A stretch of DNA of 6,353 nucleotides from Gammaproteobacteria bacterium (GTDB taxonomy: Bacteria > Pseudomonadota > Gammaproteobacteria > Steroidobacterales > SZUA-146). A model generated the notes under the pieces. It saw nothing but the letters and a program-made list of their open reading frames with translations, did no database searches and was not told where the DNA came from. The DNA lies in contig QIGP01000236.1 in the NCBI GenBank assembly GCA_003228965.1, forward strand, positions 1 to 6,353. Direction: 5' to 3'. The translations under genes were made by a program, and so were the position numbers. This document shows, piece by piece, positions 5,301 through 6,353 of the stretch (within the stretch, counting starts at the first letter, position 1; each line of letters begins with the position of its first letter).

Positions 5301-6353
5301 TTAGAGGCTGGGTCTAATCGGAAAGCTCCAGTCATCTAACCGCTCGTTAACAGTGTCGGTGTTGGTGCTGGAGTGATTGTTGATGGTTCCGCGTTGAATG
5401 TCGTCGAGTATGGGGGCTCCTTGAAACATGGTGTTGCGCACCCAGAGTCTGGATTGAGGGTCGAACTTGCTGGCGCCAAAAAAGGACAGCTTGCAGCGCA
5501 TCAGCTCAGTGGGTGCAATATCAACATCAAGCACGTTAGCCCTGATTTCGCCATAGCCTGTTTGTGCCATAGTTTGGACACGCCGAACAATGTATCGAAG
5601 AATGGGCAGGCTTATCAGGAAGTGAGCGACGCGGTCGTTCGGGTGGCGATGCAAGTGCTCGCAGACATATTCGTGGAGTTCGCTAGCCTGAAGCGCTATG
5701 TCGACGTGCATTTGTCGGTCGGCCCCGGAATCCATGCTTACCTCGCCAAGGCGCGGTTCCATTTTTTCTGCAGAGCGGTACCAGAACATGCGCCGGCTCT
5801 CAGGGTTGTCAAAATCGATGGCAAGAGCCCAGTCATATTTGCTTTCAAGTAATGATTTGAACCCAGCAAGCGATTGTTCGGGTCGAATATCAAACGATTC
5901 GTCCGTGACCATCGCGTCGGCAAGATCGTCAACCAGTTCGGGATACAGTTCAATTAAACACGAGACAAGGACTTCCTCGGTGTCCATAGACTGAGTTGTT
6001 GTCACGTTCAGCAAACCTTCCCAGGTGGATTCGCTATATCCGTCAAGGCGCTCTACCAGCTGGCCAAGTTCCGACGCTGTTTGTGCGTTAGTCACCTGTT
6101 GTGGTTCGTTATTACTGGAAATTTCGCAGAGATGTTGTTGCGCTCGTACTAGTAGTTTTGACAAAGCGTCCAAGTGAGATGTGTCTACGCTGCCGCGGGC
6201 GCGTACTCGCGCAAGGGCAAGCTCGCGACATTCGATCCACTGGTTGATGAGCAGGGGGTGACAAACAAGGAACGGCGCCATGCCAAGCCCGGTTGCATTA
6301 CCAATGCCAAAGTAACGCTTAATGTCCGGCGCGAGAGATACGGCCTGGCTTGG
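5301..6353 (-). CDS. Conserved hypothetical protein (N-terminus beyond the window)
   Basis: The frame stays open from the stop at 5301 to the right edge at 6353, giving 350 visible residues. The Met at 6281 is probably internal. The 24 codons before it read as protein (…IKRYFGIGNATGLG, then MAPFLVCHPLL), with a Gly/Asn-rich loop that looks like a conserved motif running across the Met. No signal peptide or membrane helix is seen, so a cytoplasmic location is likely. The rest is mostly helical, with acidic stretches (ELYPELVDDLADAMVTDESF) and a segment YDWALAIDFDNPESRRMFWYRSAEKMEPRLGE that looks conserved. I do not recognise a named family, though I have an uncertain recollection of similar proteins encoded next to DUF3726 genes. 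It is first of the visible coupled set, and its promoter lies outside the window. Confidence 0.7.
   Translation of the reverse strand, partial: PSQAVSLAPDIKRYFGIGNATGLGMAPFLVCHPLLINQWIECRELALARVRARGSVDTSHLDALSKLLVRAQQHLCEISSNNEPQQVTNAQTASELGQLVERLDGYSESTWEGLLNVTTTQSMDTEEVLVSCLIELYPELVDDLADAMVTDESFDIRPEQSLAGFKSLLESKYDWALAIDFDNPESRRMFWYRSAEKMEPRLGEVSMDSGADRQMHVDIALQASELHEYVCEHLHRHPNDRVAHFLISLPILRYIVRRVQTMAQTGYGEIRANVLDVDIAPTELMRCKLSFFGASKFDPQSRLWVRNTMFQGAPILDDIQRGTINNHSSTNTDTVNERLDDWSFPIRPSL

Noticed and set aside
5373..5852. 159-codon plus-strand open frame
   Set aside because: It lies wholly inside the coding minus-strand gene, has no ribosome site or recognisable domain, and its translation looks like an antisense shadow.

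Overview
The window looks like a Gram-negative proteobacterial chromosome segment, most likely a gammaproteobacterium. That placement is an inference. It rests on Sec signal peptides on most plus-strand products, TonB C-terminal-type domains, GTG/TTG starts behind clear Shine-Dalgarno sites, and roughly even base composition. No rRNA, tRNA, CRISPR array, transposase or phage gene is visible.

Left part (1-3985, plus strand). This is a cassette of five exported proteins from two families. A TPR protein with a C-terminal TonB-like domain runs in from the left edge and ends at 886. After a likely terminator (956-984) and a possible promoter (about 1053-1080) come three small signal-peptide proteins (1135-1446, 1465-1863, 1952-2362). 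All three share a two-cysteine motif, and the second and third are clear tandem duplicates. A 255-base gap (2363-2617) that can fold into several hairpins on the plus-strand RNA leads to a second, complete TPR/TonB_C protein (2618-3985), a paralogue of the first. The arrangement, large paralogue / three small paralogues / large paralogue, suggests local duplication and perhaps a shared envelope function. No function is established.

Right part (3979-6353, minus strand). Three tightly packed genes read right to left: a long conserved hypothetical protein whose N-terminus lies beyond the right edge, a DUF3726-like protein starting right after its stop codon, and an exported four-cysteine protein whose start overlaps the previous stop (ATGA). 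They are very likely one translationally coupled transcript. Its last gene overlaps the stop of the plus-strand TPR gene tail-to-tail by 7 bases.

The most interesting points are the paralogue cassette, the TonB-like domain on exported TPR proteins that show no ordinary TonB anchor, the structured leader before the second TPR gene, and the coupled, poorly characterised minus-strand operon.
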